A DNA stretch of 64,000 nt from Holothuria scabra (Eukaryota > Echinodermata > Holothuroidea > Aspidochirotida > Holothuriidae), in contig CM074195.1 of NCBI GenBank assembly GCA_037179385.1, positions 7,238,938 to 7,302,937 of the forward strand, in the 5' to 3' direction. Below the pieces are notes generated by a model. It saw only the letters and a list, made by a program, of their open reading frames with translations, ran no database searches and had not been told where the DNA came from. Below are positions 62,750 to 64,000 of this stretch, one piece after another. How positions within the stretch are numbered: position 1 is the stretch's first letter; each line of letters opens with the position of its first letter. The translations under genes were made by a program, and so were the position numbers.

Positions 62750-63339
62750 GTTACCAGTTCGGGAGATCTTCACCCGATCGGGGTTATTTTGCCATGGGTG
62801 GCACCACTTTCAAATATCTCCCACGATGCAATGAGATCCTACCGCGCAAATTCAACGGAGATAACTTTCAAAGCAGCTTTGCAATTTTTATCGATTTTAG
62901 GGAAAGAGATATTCAGGCATCATAAAAAACTCTGTTGATAGGGGAATAAAAAAGCTTCATCATGTTTGGTTGTTAACCACGCCGATTTTGAGAAATCGAG
63001 CAAGTTTGCTACGTTGTTTGTCCTAAGTTTAATTTATAGACTCTACGCAGCCGCAAGTTTTGTAAACCATTGTTCACTTAAAGGTGTGAAAGTGGGTCGT
63101 GCCAACACGTATGTTTGTAAATACGTAGTTGAAGGTCCATGGTTATTTCGTTTTTTATGTCTAAACTGTTACCTCACAATTGAATATACCCACATTTATT
63201 AAAAACTTCGACGACTGTAAAGAGGTAGACACTAAGTGCTCATAAATATTCATACCGTTGAGACAGGCGAACTGAATTTTCCCCCAGTCGGGGTAATACT
63301 CATTTTCTCCCGAAAGCGGTTATCTCCCGAATTGGTTAC
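62750..63339. mobile_element. Non-autonomous element R11, second copy
   Basis: GTTACCAGTTCGGGAGATC on the left and its inverse GGTTATCTCCCGAATTGG on the right frame 590 bp. ATCCTACCGCGCAAATTCAA and AACCACGCCGATTTTGAGA are shared with 41693-42298. Its left end abuts the 3' tail of the U2-headed SINE. Confidence 0.7.
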
Positions 63340-64000
63340 ACCGCCAGTTCTGTTAGCTTTAGAGAAATCATGCAGTTTCGCCCCTTGACCATTCGGTAGA
63401 GCATTTGGTACAAGTAGGGGAAACACAAAGTAATATCAGATTCCTTTAAGTAATCATCATGGTATTATCAGTTCTAAACTTTCTTTTGGGTCACAAGAAA
63501 GTCTTTTGATGACATTCCCATCACCTTTGGCTTTACAAATTGTTTGAGCTATTACAGCCAATTTAATAATCTTTTCAAAGGTAGAGAAGATCAGATTGAT
63601 CACTGTCGCAGTTATGAATAAAGCTTTATCTCTTTAATGGTGAAGAGCCAGACTGCCAGAGGATTTTTGAGTCTTTGATCGTGTGGACCATTGTGCAGAA
63701 AATCGGCCGTTGGCAGTTTTGGCTTCTTTCTTTCTTTCTTTTATACCAAAAATAAGGCTTAGCGCGCTTTCTTCTTCATTGACGTTTTGCTTACGATGTA
63801 GAAAACCCGTCGGATTATGTTGGTTAGGCCTATGTAATTCTATGGTTTCGAAGATTTTTGTGCTATATGGTCTCCGGAATGGGCGTCATTTTAAAGAAAC
63901 ACGTTATCGTTTCTGTTTGGGCTGTTCTGAATTCCGCAAAGGTAGTATTACATTAAAAACAACCTCATACCATAACACGCACCAAAAGAGTAGCGAGTAG
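63340..64000. other. No recognised feature
   Basis: A plus-strand frame from 63683 runs off the right edge (at least 105 codons), but its protein has no motif. No repeats were matched. Confidence 0.35.

Overview
The window is AT-rich eukaryotic DNA with long introns and dense short repeats. It contains no bacterial-style operons. The one gene I can reconstruct combines tandem FAMeT-type domains (Methyltransf_FA family) with SUEL-type (rhamnose/galactose-binding) lectin domains. Together with the abundant MITEs and tRNA- and snRNA-headed SINEs, this points to a marine invertebrate, most likely an echinoderm. A sea cucumber is my guess, but this is inference and not proven by the sequence.

Main gene, minus strand, about 48.3 kb down to at least 7.2 kb. 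Eighteen coding exons join with compatible splice phases into about 873 codons. The product starts with a signal peptide (ATG at 48270), followed by four complete FAMeT domains. Each FAMeT domain is split over three exons, which I call A, B and C. Two SUEL lectin domains follow, each split over two exons. The A exon of a fifth FAMeT domain follows at 7193-7396, and the gene then runs off the left edge, because I found no B, C or stop exon for it at 1-7192. Every module starts and ends in phase 1, so modules can be duplicated without frame damage. FAMeT 1 resembles 3, and 2 resembles 4 in several features, suggesting that a two-domain unit was duplicated. The predicted product is a secreted, probably carbohydrate-binding, mosaic protein.

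Introns and the right flank are full of repeats. They include several MITE families, some with TGACGTCA-like ends and some abutting one another. There is a pair of 1.15-1.2 kb elements built from GTTGGGTAA-like words with 2-bp target duplications, and a 254-bp piggyBac-type MITE flanked by TTAA. Two foldback elements flank exon B1. There is a 27-bp minisatellite of 24 copies, a 630-bp compound microsatellite and a tandem array with a period near 144 bp. tRNA-derived SINEs are present, as are two SINEs whose 5' ends match U2 snRNA.

Right of 48.3 kb I recognise no confident protein-coding gene. That part holds repeats, isolated short open frames and two weak coding-like stretches. No rRNA gene, intact tRNA gene or CRISPR array was recognised.
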